9,258 bases of DNA from Citromicrobium sp. (lineage in GTDB: Bacteria > Pseudomonadota > Alphaproteobacteria > Sphingomonadales > Sphingomonadaceae): contig QFNA01000071.1 in the NCBI GenBank assembly GCA_003248395.1, forward strand, positions 1 through 9,258, read 5' to 3'. A model generated the notes under the pieces. That model saw nothing but the letters and a program-made list of their open reading frames with translations. It was not told where the DNA came from and did no database searches. Below, in pieces: positions 1 to 7,900 of this stretch; position 1 is the first letter of the stretch; each line of letters starts with the position of its first letter. The position numbers and the translations under genes were made by a program.

Positions 1-1
1 C

Positions 2-409
2 GTGTGCAACATCGGCCACTTCGACAGCGAGATCCAGATTTCCGCGCTCGACAATTACGAGTGGAACGAGCTCAAGCCGGGCACCGATCTGGTCAAGTTT
101 CCCGATGGTAAGGAAATCATCGTGCTCGGCAAGGGCCGCCTCGTGAACCTCGCCTGCGCAACCGGACACCCCAGCTTCGTCATGAGCTTCAGCTTCACCA
201 ACCAGACCCTGGCGCAGATCGAACTGTGGACGAATGCCGGCGACTACCAGAACGACGTCTACGTCCTGCCCAAGCATCTCGACGAGAAGGTGGCTGCGCT
301 GCATCTCGACAAGCTCGGCGTGAGATTGACACAGCTCAGCGAAAAGCAGGCAGCCTATATCGGTGTCCCGGTCGAAGGGCCGTTCAAGCCCGAACACTAC
401 CGTTACTGA
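2..409 (+). CDS. ahcY: Adenosylhomocysteinase (S-adenosylhomocysteine hydrolase), C-terminal part
   Basis: This is the last 135 codons of a gene that begins left of the window. The GTG at its first visible codon is an internal Val, not a start. The enzyme is cytosolic and NAD-dependent. It reversibly splits S-adenosylhomocysteine into adenosine and homocysteine, which relieves product inhibition of methyltransferases and feeds methionine regeneration. Visible family signatures are VCNIGHFDSEI at the left edge (cofactor/substrate region), the block GHPSFVMS followed by SFTNQTLAQIELW, and the C-terminal tail with QAAYIGVPVEGPFKPEHYRY. The Lys and Tyr of that tail reach into the neighbouring subunit's NAD site in known structures. 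The stop is TGA at 407-409. About 100 bases separate it from the next gene, so it may be a separate transcription unit. The reading frame is intact and nothing suggests decay. Confidence 0.97.
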   Translation: MCNIGHFDSEIQISALDNYEWNELKPGTDLVKFPDGKEIIVLGKGRLVNLACATGHPSFVMSFSFTNQTLAQIELWTNAGDYQNDVYVLPKHLDEKVAALHLDKLGVRLTQLSEKQAAYIGVPVEGPFKPEHYRY

Positions 410-428
410 TACGGAATTGCGCATTTCG

Positions 429-447
429 GCGGCGGTTTGCTCGCCGC
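429..447 (+). other. Small GC hairpin just after ahcY
   Basis: GCGGCG (429-434) pairs with CGCCGC (442-447) around a 7-base loop. The stem can extend outward by a G-U and a C-G pair. It begins 20 bases after the ahcY stop. No T-run follows, so it is not a textbook Rho-independent terminator. It could protect the ahcY mRNA 3' end or be chance in GC-rich DNA. Confidence 0.3.
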
Positions 448-464
448 TGCGGTTCGTAACGGCA

Positions 465-488
465 CGGCGGGGCATTGCATCCCCGCCG
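465..488 (+). terminator. Perfect 8-bp GC hairpin between ahcY and divL
   Basis: CGGCGGGG (465-472) and CCCCGCCG (481-488) form a perfect 8-bp stem around the 8-base loop CATTGCAT. It lies in the only non-coding gap of the window. No run of T follows, so a canonical intrinsic terminator is not shown. It could be a non-canonical or Rho-assisted ahcY terminator, or an mRNA structure in the divL leader. A TTG codon that would extend the divL frame upstream (475-477) sits inside the loop, which argues against that TTG being a real start. Confidence 0.35.
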
Positions 489-510
489 GTTGCCGCATAG
501 CTGGCGGGTG

Positions 511-2853
511 ATGGAAGTCTCGCCGACATTGCTGCCGCTGATCGGTCTGCTGCTGGCCCTGTGGACGGGCCTCGCAGTATGGATGATCATGCGGGCGAGC
601 GGAAAGTCGCAAAAGGCCGAAGGGCACCGCAAGGCCGCGCTGCGCCTCGCGCGGATGGTCGAGGAAGGCCCTGCGATACCGCTGACCGTCCGGGCCGACG
701 GCCGGATCGAGGCGCCCGACCGCTTTGCGCGCTGGCTGGGGATCGAACGCGTCCCCGATTATCTGAGCGAACTGTCGGGGGCGAACGGCGCCGGCCTGTC
801 CGAAGGGCAGGTCGAGGAGCTCTCGACGCTGGTCCGCCGCACGCAGAAAACCGCCAAGCCCTTTCGCCTCTCGCTCCAGCCACCGGGTTCGCGCCGGTCG
901 CTCGCCTTTCGCGGTTCGCTGGCCGATCCCGCGGTTTCGCCCAACGGTTCGGCGCTCGTCTGGGTGTTCGATTTCACCGAGACCGACCAGGAGCTGACCC
1001 GGCTGGGCGAGGAAGCGGCGCGGGCGCGCGACGACTTCGGCGCGCTGGTCGGATTGATCGAGGCCGCGCCCATGCCGATGTGGTTCCGCGGCGGCGACAT
1101 GAAGCTGCGCCTCGTCAACAAGGCCTATGTCGAGGCGGTCGACGCCGACAGCGCGGACCAGGTCATCGCCGACCAGATCGAACTGGTCGAGCGCATCGGC
1201 GGCCGGAGCGCGGCAGAGATTGCTACGCAGGCGTCGGAGAGACGCCAGCCGATCGAGCGCGTCATCACCGCGACGATCCAGAAAGCGCGGCGGACCGTGC
1301 GCGTCACCGACCTGCCGCTGGCGGGCGAAGGCATCGCCGGATACGCGGTCGATATCGAGGAAATGGAAGAGCAGGCACGCGAATTCCGCGCCTTCCGCGA
1401 GGCGCAGCGCTCGCTTCTCGACCAGCTGTCGATCGGCGTTGCGCAATTCGATTCGCGGCAGAGGCTGTCCTTCGCCAACCAGCCTTTCCATCGCGTCTTT
1501 GCCCTGCCGCCCGGCGTGGTCAACGAACGCACGACGTTCGACCAGATGTTGCTGGTTGCCCGCGAAAACGGCCGCATTCCCGAGGTGCGCGACTTCCCCG
1601 CCTGGCGCCGCGAGCTGGGTCACTGGTTCCGCATGGACGAAACCGAGGAGGTTGCCTGGCCGCTGCCCGACAGCACGCATTTGCGTCTCGTCGCCCAGCC
1701 GCTGCCCGATGGCGGGCTCGTGCTCATTGCGGAGGACCGGACCGAACAGCTCGCGCTCTCCGCCACGCGCGACACCTTGCTGCGGACGCGGACGGCGACC
1801 TTCGACAGCCTCTACGAAGCCCTCGCCGTCTTCGCCCCCGACGGCCACCTCGAACTGTGGAACAGGGGCTTTCCCGGCGCATGGGGTATCGATCCCGAAG
1901 TGCTCGATGGCCATCCACAGGCCGAAGACCTCCTCACAGCCATCGAGCAGCGACTGGCCGACCCCAGGGCGATTTCGCAGATCGGCCAGACCATCCGCGC
2001 GGCGACGCTCGATCGCAAGATGCGCGAAGGTCGCGTCGAACTGAAAGACGGGACGACGCTCGATTACGCGGGCGTGCCACTGCCCGATGGCAATGGGTTG
2101 CTGACCATTCTCGACGTCACCGCCTCGCGCAAGGCCGAAGAGGCGCTGCGTGAACGCAATCGCGCGCTGGAAGAGGCCGATGCGGTGATGACGCGCTTCC
2201 TCGCCAACATGAGCTATGAATTCCGCACCCCGCTCACGACGATCGGCGGTTTCTCCGAACTGCTGGCCCAGGGCATGGCCGGCGACCTGCCGCCGCAAGC
2301 ACGCGAATATGTCGACGCGATCAGCCAGTCGGTCGGAAAGTTGACCGAACAGGTCGAGAATGTGCTCGATCTTTCGCAGTCCGAGGCGGGCCTGATGCCG
2401 CTCAGGATGGGCAAGCTCGAACTCATGGCCTTCATGACCGAACTCGTGCGCAAGCGCGAGCAGGCCATTCTCGACAATGGACTGACGCTCGACCTGAAAG
2501 GGAATGCGAGCAAGTCTGTCCAGGCCGATCGCCAGCAGCTCGGGCGGGCAATGGGCCAGTTACTCGACAACGCGATTGCCAATACACCGCAAGGCGGCCG
2601 CATCCTGGTCGACATTGCCAAGCGTCAGGGGCGCAACACGATCGTCATTTCCGACAATGGTCGCGGGATGACGCAGCACGAGCTGGCCCGCGCGCTCGAG
2701 GGCATCAGGATGAAGCCCGACGGCAAGGGGATCGAGCGGCGCCACGGCCTGGGGATTCCGCTCGCCCGGCAACTGGTCGAGGCGCATGGCGGCACGCTCG
2801 AAATCCAGAGCCGCAAGAATTCGGGCACGACGGCAGTGATTACGCTGCCATGA
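511..2853 (+). CDS. divL: DivL-like membrane PAS sensor kinase homologue with Tyr at the phospho-acceptor site
   Basis: The product is 780 residues from ATG 511. GTG 508 is equally possible, while TTG 475 lies in a hairpin loop and adds 12 unlikely residues. Residues 3-27 form one hydrophobic segment (LLPLIGLLLALW) followed by basic residues, so the protein is probably membrane-anchored with a cytoplasmic body. Three PAS-like units can be read at about 171-290, 297-415 and 423-540, each with the pattern 'hydrophobic, GV/AL, F-D/P, N'. The dimerisation helix carries FLANMSYEFRTPLTT: Tyr569 (TAT 2215-2217) stands where ordinary kinases have the phosphorylated His. The ATPase domain looks complete, with N687 in LLDNA, D715-G719 in DNGRG, and HGLGIPLAR from His745. 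In Caulobacter, DivL has the same Tyr, binds phosphorylated DivK and tunes CckA and hence CtrA. Here the length, the anchor, the Tyr and the tsaE/addAB neighbourhood fit DivL. The role in cell-cycle control is inferred. It should not be called a conventional histidine kinase. Confidence 0.85.
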   Translation: MEVSPTLLPLIGLLLALWTGLAVWMIMRASGKSQKAEGHRKAALRLARMVEEGPAIPLTVRADGRIEAPDRFARWLGIERVPDYLSELSGANGAGLSEGQVEELSTLVRRTQKTAKPFRLSLQPPGSRRSLAFRGSLADPAVSPNGSALVWVFDFTETDQELTRLGEEAARARDDFGALVGLIEAAPMPMWFRGGDMKLRLVNKAYVEAVDADSADQVIADQIELVERIGGRSAAEIATQASERRQPIERVITATIQKARRTVRVTDLPLAGEGIAGYAVDIEEMEEQAREFRAFREAQRSLLDQLSIGVAQFDSRQRLSFANQPFHRVFALPPGVVNERTTFDQMLLVARENGRIPEVRDFPAWRRELGHWFRMDETEEVAWPLPDSTHLRLVAQPLPDGGLVLIAEDRTEQLALSATRDTLLRTRTATFDSLYEALAVFAPDGHLELWNRGFPGAWGIDPEVLDGHPQAEDLLTAIEQRLADPRAISQIGQTIRAATLDRKMREGRVELKDGTTLDYAGVPLPDGNGLLTILDVTASRKAEEALRERNRALEEADAVMTRFLANMSYEFRTPLTTIGGFSELLAQGMAGDLPPQAREYVDAISQSVGKLTEQVENVLDLSQSEAGLMPLRMGKLELMAFMTELVRKREQAILDNGLTLDLKGNASKSVQADRQQLGRAMGQLLDNAIANTPQGGRILVDIAKRQGRNTIVISDNGRGMTQHELARALEGIRMKPDGKGIERRHGLGIPLARQLVEAHGGTLEIQSRKNSGTTAVITLP

Positions 2854-3287
2854 TCGTCGACCTGCCCGATCTTGCTGCGATGGACGGTTTCGGTCGGCGG
2901 ATTGGCGACCGGCTGCGTGCGGGCGATATAGTCGCGCTCTCGGGCGGTCTGGGCGCCGGCAAGACCACGCTGGCGCGCGCAATCATCGCGGCCTTGGGGC
3001 ACGAGGGCGAGGTGCCATCCCCGACATTCACCATCGTCGAAACCTACGATCACCTTCGCGTTCCGCTGGTCCATGCCGATTTCTACCGGCTGGAACACCC
3101 TTCCGAAGCGCAGGAAATCGGTCTCGACGATTATCGCGAAGGCGCAGCCTTGCTGGCCGAATGGCCCGATCATGCGGGCGGGTTCGACCATGAGCCGACC
3201 TGCCTTTCCATCGCGCTGGAAACGGTGGGCGATGGCAGGCAAGCCATTGTGAAGCCGGGCGAGGCTTGGCAAAGCCGCATCCCATGA
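2850..3287 (+). CDS. tsaE: tRNA threonylcarbamoyladenosine biosynthesis ATPase TsaE
   Basis: This is a cytosolic P-loop ATPase that works with TsaB and TsaD. The complex transfers the threonylcarbamoyl group to A37 of tRNAs reading ANN codons (t6A), and TsaE's ATP hydrolysis resets it. At 145 residues it has the usual length. The Walker A motif is GGLGAGKTT at 32-40 with Lys38. It is followed by the family block SPTFTIVETY (57-66), the HADFYR motif (75-80; H-x-D-x-Y-R) and EWPD (104-107). ATG 2850 overlaps the divL stop as ATGA, and no convincing Shine-Dalgarno sequence stands before it, so translation probably depends on ribosomes finishing divL. tsaB and tsaD are not in the window. The whole domain is present and intact. 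Confidence 0.95.
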   Translation: MIVDLPDLAAMDGFGRRIGDRLRAGDIVALSGGLGAGKTTLARAIIAALGHEGEVPSPTFTIVETYDHLRVPLVHADFYRLEHPSEAQEIGLDDYREGAALLAEWPDHAGGFDHEPTCLSIALETVGDGRQAIVKPGEAWQSRIP

Positions 3288-4273
3288 GCGACGCGCTGAT
3301 CGACGATATCCATGCCTTCCTCGGTGATACCGAATGGGAAGGCGCCGAAATCGCCCCGCTGGTCGGCGATGCCAGTTTCCGCCGGTATTTCCGCATTCGC
3401 ATGGGCGGCAAGAGCGCCATGCTGATGCACGCCCCGCCACCGCATGAGGACCCTGCGCCGTTCCTCCACGTGGCGCATTGGCTCAACGACAACGGCATGC
3501 GCGGCCCTGCCATCCTTGCAGAGGACGCCGCGGGCGGGTGGGTACTGACCGAGGATTTCGGCGACACCCGGATGAAGGAATGGATCGACGATCATCCGGA
3601 CCAGGAACGCGATATCTACGCGCAGGCCATCGACGCGCTGGTGCAACTCCATCGATTGCCGCCGGGTCCGTTCGAGCCTTACGACATGGCGGTGTACCAG
3701 CGCGAGGCGGCGCTGTTCGTCGAATGGTATTGTCCGGCGGCGGGACTGACGGTCGATGCCGCCGGCTGGACCCGTGCGTGGGAGGAGGCGCTGGCTCCCC
3801 TCCTGTCGCGGCAGGATCCGGGCGTGACCGTGCTGCGCGATTATCATGCGGAAAACATCATGCTGCTCGAACCGGGCAAGCTCGCCGGCGCGCAGGGGCT
3901 GATCGATTTCCAGGATGCGCTGGTCGGCCACGCGGCCTACGATCTCGTCAGCCTGCTGCAGGATGCACGCCGCGATGTATCCGAACAGCTCGAGCACGAC
4001 ATGCTCTGCCGCTACCGCGCCGCTGCCGATCCGGGCGCGCATTTCGAGGCCGATTACGCGCGGCTCGGTGCACAGCGCAACGCCAAGATCGTCGGCATCT
4101 TCACCCGCCTGTTCAGGCGCGATGCGAAACCGCGCTATCTCGACCTGATCCCGCGGGTCTGGAAAGCGATGGAACGCGACCTGGCGCATCAGGCGATGGC
4201 ACCGGTTGCGGCATGGTTCGATGCGAACATTCCGCAGGAACTGCGCGACGCCAACGGAGGCACGATCACGTGA
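3284..4273 (+). CDS. amgK: N-acetylmuramate/N-acetylglucosamine anomeric kinase AmgK
   Basis: This protein of 329 residues has the aminoglycoside-phosphotransferase/choline-kinase fold. AmgK phosphorylates the C1 hydroxyl of MurNAc (and GlcNAc) recovered from peptidoglycan, giving MurNAc-1-phosphate for MurU. Its N-lobe contains LVGDASFRRYFRI (about 25-37). The catalytic loop is LRDYHAEN, with Asp186 as the likely base and Asn191 for metal. IDFQDA follows with the Mg-binding Asp208, then GHAAYDLVSLLQDARRDV, which closely resembles the AmgK subgroup and not drug-modifying kinases. The ATG at 3284 overlaps the tsaE stop (ATGA). An upstream in-frame TTG at 3266 is less likely because it would lengthen the overlap. 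The murU gene directly downstream is the strongest support for the substrate. Without that pair it could only be called a phosphotransferase. It should not be read as an aminoglycoside-resistance gene. Confidence 0.9.
   Translation: MSDALIDDIHAFLGDTEWEGAEIAPLVGDASFRRYFRIRMGGKSAMLMHAPPPHEDPAPFLHVAHWLNDNGMRGPAILAEDAAGGWVLTEDFGDTRMKEWIDDHPDQERDIYAQAIDALVQLHRLPPGPFEPYDMAVYQREAALFVEWYCPAAGLTVDAAGWTRAWEEALAPLLSRQDPGVTVLRDYHAENIMLLEPGKLAGAQGLIDFQDALVGHAAYDLVSLLQDARRDVSEQLEHDMLCRYRAAADPGAHFEADYARLGAQRNAKIVGIFTRLFRRDAKPRYLDLIPRVWKAMERDLAHQAMAPVAAWFDANIPQELRDANGGTIT
4256..4260 (+). promoter_or_regulatory. Ribosome binding site of murU
   Basis: GGAGG lies 9 bases before GTG 4270, inside the end of amgK. 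It decides the murU start, because the same frame stays open far upstream without being coding there. Confidence 0.75.
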
Positions 4274-4992
4274 GCGCTCTGGTCTCCGATACCGCCATGC
4301 TGATGGCGGCCGGCCTCGGCAAGCGCATGCGCCCGCTCACGGCCACCACGCCCAAGCCGATGGTGCGCGTGGCGGGCAAGCCGCTGATCGACCGCGCGCT
4401 CGACCGACTCGAGGATGCGGGCGTCGAAAAGGCGGTGGTCAATGTCCACTACCTTGCCGAATCGATCGAGGCGCATCTCGGCCAACGCGAGCATCCTGCA
4501 GTGACCTTTTCCGACGAGCGCGAGGAACTGCTCGAAACCGGCGGCGGGATGGTCAAGGCGCAGGGGGCGGGGCTGCTCCCCGATCCCTTCTTCGCCTGCA
4601 ATGCCGACAGCATCTGGCTCGACGGGCCGCGCAACGCCTTTGCCGACCTGTCCTCGGCCTGGAATCCCGAGACAATGGACGCGCTGCTGCTGGTCGTCAC
4701 CCATGCCCGCGCCAAGAATTTCGACGGGACGGGCGATTTCTACATGGACGGCGCCGGGCGGCTGGCGCGCAAGCTGCCGGGCCGGATTGCGCCGTTCATC
4801 TACACCGGCATCCAGCTCGTGTCGCACCGGCTGCTGCGCGATGCGCCCGTGGGCAAGTTCTCGACCAACATCCTTTGGGATCGCGCAATCGAGGAAGGCC
4901 GTCTGTTCGGCGTCGCCTTCACCGGCATGTGGTACGAAGTCGGCACGCCGCAGCATATAAGGCCGACCGAGGAGGCGTTGACGGGTGGCTGA
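4270..4992 (+). CDS. murU: N-acetylmuramate-1-phosphate uridylyltransferase MurU
   Basis: This sugar-1-phosphate nucleotidyltransferase has 240 residues, the normal size for MurU. It joins UTP and MurNAc-1-phosphate to give UDP-MurNAc, re-entering peptidoglycan synthesis after MurA/MurB, the step that fosfomycin blocks. The N-terminal nucleotide-binding signature is AAGLGKRMRPLT followed by TPKPMV. The metal-binding Asp is probably Asp113 in CNADSIW, and ETGGGMVKA (about 91-99) is the usual family block. The start is GTG 4270, overlapping the amgK stop as GTGA and preceded by GGAGG. The alternative is a generic mannose-1-phosphate guanylyltransferase-like enzyme, a common automatic label. The short length, without a C-terminal hexapeptide domain, and the amgK partner favour MurU. 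Confidence 0.9.
   Translation: MSALVSDTAMLMAAGLGKRMRPLTATTPKPMVRVAGKPLIDRALDRLEDAGVEKAVVNVHYLAESIEAHLGQREHPAVTFSDEREELLETGGGMVKAQGAGLLPDPFFACNADSIWLDGPRNAFADLSSAWNPETMDALLLVVTHARAKNFDGTGDFYMDGAGRLARKLPGRIAPFIYTGIQLVSHRLLRDAPVGKFSTNILWDRAIEEGRLFGVAFTGMWYEVGTPQHIRPTEEALTGG
4969..4975 (+). promoter_or_regulatory. Ribosome binding site of addB
   Basis: GAGGAGG lies 9 bases before GTG 4985, inside the end of murU. It supports the GTG as the addB start despite the 8-base overlap with murU. Confidence 0.75.
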
Positions 4993-7900
4993 CACGCGGG
5001 GCGGGCCGCAAGTCTATTCCATTGCCGCGCACCGCGGGTTTGCCGATGCGCTCGTGTCGGGGCTGGTCCCGCGCTATGCCGATCCCGAACTGGGGCTGGC
5101 GAAACTCACGCTCCTGCTGCCGAGTTCGCGTGCGCGCCGCACCGTGTCCGAGGCGTTCATCCGCCACGCAGGCGAGGGGGGCCGCGCGGGCCTGCTGATG
5201 CCGCGCATGGCGGTGGTCGGCGATCTCGACCTGGACGAGGCGCTGGGCCCGCTGCTCGATCCGCTGGGTACGAGCGACATTCCGCCCTCGATCGATCCAC
5301 AGCGCCGCATGTACGCGCTCGCCCGTCTCATCGCCGAGGAGATGGGCGACGACGCGCCCAAGGGTGCAACCTTGCTACGCCTCGCACGCGAGGCCGGTGC
5401 GACGATGGACCGCCTGCTGGTCGAGGATATCGGGCCCGAGCAATTGCTCGACGAGAAGGTGGTGGGCATCTTCCCCGATCTTTCGGCGCACTGGCAGGAT
5501 TCGATCCGGCTCTTCGCCAATGTGCAGGTCAAATGGCTCGCTTGGCTCAACGGCCAAGGCATGCTCGACGCTGCCGCACGTCGCAACCGCCTGTTCGACA
5601 AGGCCAGTGCGGCGTGGAAGGCTAACCCGCCGGCCACACCCATCGTCGCGGCGGGCGTGACGAGTGCCGCACCGGCGCTGGCAAAGCTGCTACGGGTTGT
5701 GAGCGAACTGCCGCAAGGCGCGGTAATCCTTCCCGATTTCGACCTGACGAGGGATGGCGCCGTGTGGGACGAACTCGGCCGTGCGGGCGCTGCCCCCACG
5801 CCGGACGAGACGGCTTTCGCCCGCGATGACGCCGTCACCCACCCCCAGTACCACCTCAAGCTGCTGCTCAATCGCATGGGTGTGGCGCGCGACGAAGTGC
5901 AGCCGTGGCATCGCAAGGGCATGACCGCCGCTCCGCCGGAGCGCAGCCATGCGATTTCCGCCCTGTTCCTCCCGCCCGAAGCGAGCAAGGTCTGGGTCGA
6001 CCTGCCCGCCGACAAACGCCGCCTGTCGGGCGTGCGGATCATGGAAGCCGCCAATCCCGAGGAGGAGGCGCAGGCCATTGCGCTGCTGGTGCGTCAGGCG
6101 CTGGAACAGCCCGAAAGGCGCGTGGCCGTGGTCACGCCCGACCGTCCGCTCGCGCGCCGCGTCGTGCACCATCTCGCGCGCTGGAACATCGTGGCGGACG
6201 ATTCCGCCGGTCGCCCGCTTGCGCAATCCGCTGCGGGCCGCGCATTCCTGCTCGCCGCCGAGGTCATGGCGGAAGGGGCGAGGGCCGTCCCGCTGATGGC
6301 GCTGCTTGGCCACCCGCTGGTCGATGGCGGGATGGAGCGCGGCACCTGGCTGCGGCGGCTGCGCCGGCTGGAGCGCGAATTGCGCGGGCCCCGTCTGGCA
6401 CCGGGGCTCGAACCGGCGCGGGCGGAACTCAACCGGCTGGCCGAACGCCACCCGGCAATGGCCGACTGGTGGGCGCTGGCCGAAGCGCATCTCCTGCCGC
6501 TGGTTGATATCGACCGCGATACGCCCGCCAGCCTCGCCGAGCTGATCGACACGCTTGCCACCGCAACCGAGGCTCTTTGCGGCGAAAAGCTCTGGGGCAA
6601 CGAGGACGGGCGCACGCTCGCCGCGTTCGTCGAGGAGTTCCGCCTCCATGCCCGCGAGGCCGGGTTCGCCGTGGACCCGCGCGATGTGGCGCAGGTGCTG
6701 GCCGATGCGATGGAGGAGCGCGCCGTTCGCCCGCCCTATGGCGGCCACGCCCGCGTGCAGGTGCTTGGCCTGCTCGAAGCGCGCATCAACCGCGCCGACC
6801 TCGTGATCTGCGCTGGGCTGAACGAAGGCGTCTGGCCCGCCCGGGGCAGCGTCGATGCGCTGCTTGCCCCGCCGGTGCTGCGCGCATTGGGCGTGCCCGG
6901 CGGAGATTTCCGCATCGGCCTTTCGGCGCATGACCTTGCCGGAGCGATGGGCGCTCCCGAGGTCGTGCTCAGCCGGTCGAACCGCGACGAGGGCGGCCCC
7001 GCCATCCCCAGCCGCTTTCTCCTGCGCGTGCAGGCGCTGCTCGGCGACCTGCTCCCCAATTACCAGGATCGCGCCACGATCGCGCTCGCTCGCGCCATGA
7101 CTCGCGCCGCACATCACGCCGATCTCGCGCCCGAATATCCGCGCCCCATGCCCCGGCCCACGGCGGAGCAGCGCGATGTCGACATCTCCGCCACCGCGCT
7201 CGACCGCCTCTTGGGCGATCCCTACCAGTTCTTCGCGCAGAAGATCATGGGCCTGTCCGATCTCGATGCGCTCGACGCCGATCCCAATCCGCTGTGGCAG
7301 GGCAATATCGCGCACGAGATTCTCGAACGCTGGCATATCGCGCGCAAGGACGATCCCGCAGCCCGCATCGCCCCGATCATGGAGCATGTGCTGGATGAGG
7401 AGAACGCAGATCCGCTGGTCCGCGGCCTCTGGCAGCCGCGCCTGCAAAGGGCGCTCGAATGGATCGAGGAGACAGTCAGCTCCTATTCGGACCGCGAGGT
7501 GGTGGCGGTCGAGGCCAAGGGCTCGATGCATTTCGACGATGTCTTCGTCCACGGCCGCGCCGACCGGATCGACCGGCTGGCGGACGGCACGCTCGCCATC
7601 GTCGACTACAAGACCGGCAAACCGCCCAGCGCTGCCATGGTGGAGGAAGGTTTCGCGCTCCAGCTCGGCATCCTCGGCCTCATCGCCGAAGATGGCGGCT
7701 TCAAGGACGCGCCCGGCGCTCCGGGAGCCTACGAATACTGGTCGCTCGGCCGCGCGAAAGACGATAATCCGCACGGCTTCGGCTATGTCGAAGTGCCGCT
7801 GAAAGTGGGCAACAAGCGCAGCGGCGTGGACCCGGAAGATTTCCTCCCGCTCACGCGCCAGAAGCTAGGGCTCGCCATCGGCAAATACATCAAGGGCGAC

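Noticed and set aside
475..510. TTG start adding 12 residues to the DivL-like protein
   Set aside because: The TTG lies in the loop of a perfect GC hairpin, has no ribosome site, and the added residues precede the hydrophobic anchor without resembling a signal. ATG 511 (or GTG 508) is more natural.
410..510. A sigma-70-type promoter or CtrA box for divL in the intergenic gap
   Set aside because: Weak TTG-like hexamers exist but none has a convincing partner at 16-18 bases, and no TTAA-N7-TTAA pattern is present. A promoter may be inside ahcY or use a motif I cannot recognise.
403..2298. A 631-codon open frame on the minus strand opposite divL
   Set aside because: The plus-strand protein has clear PAS and kinase motifs, while the antisense translation shows no recognisable domain and is dominated by Arg, Ala and Gly. 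Long antisense frames are expected in GC-rich DNA with G/C third positions.
3266..3283. TTG start extending AmgK by six residues
   Set aside because: ATG 3284 makes a standard ATGA overlap with tsaE. The TTG would give a larger overlap and has no better ribosome site.
3830..3925. Reading the APH-fold gene as aminoglycoside resistance
   Set aside because: The catalytic region LRDYHAEN with the following IDFQDA and SLLQDARRDV matches the AmgK sugar kinases, and murU is the next gene.
5690..7774. A 694-codon open frame on the minus strand opposite addB
   Set aside because: Same reason: AddB in the opposite strand has conserved nuclease residues, and the antisense product is low-information and resembles no family I know.
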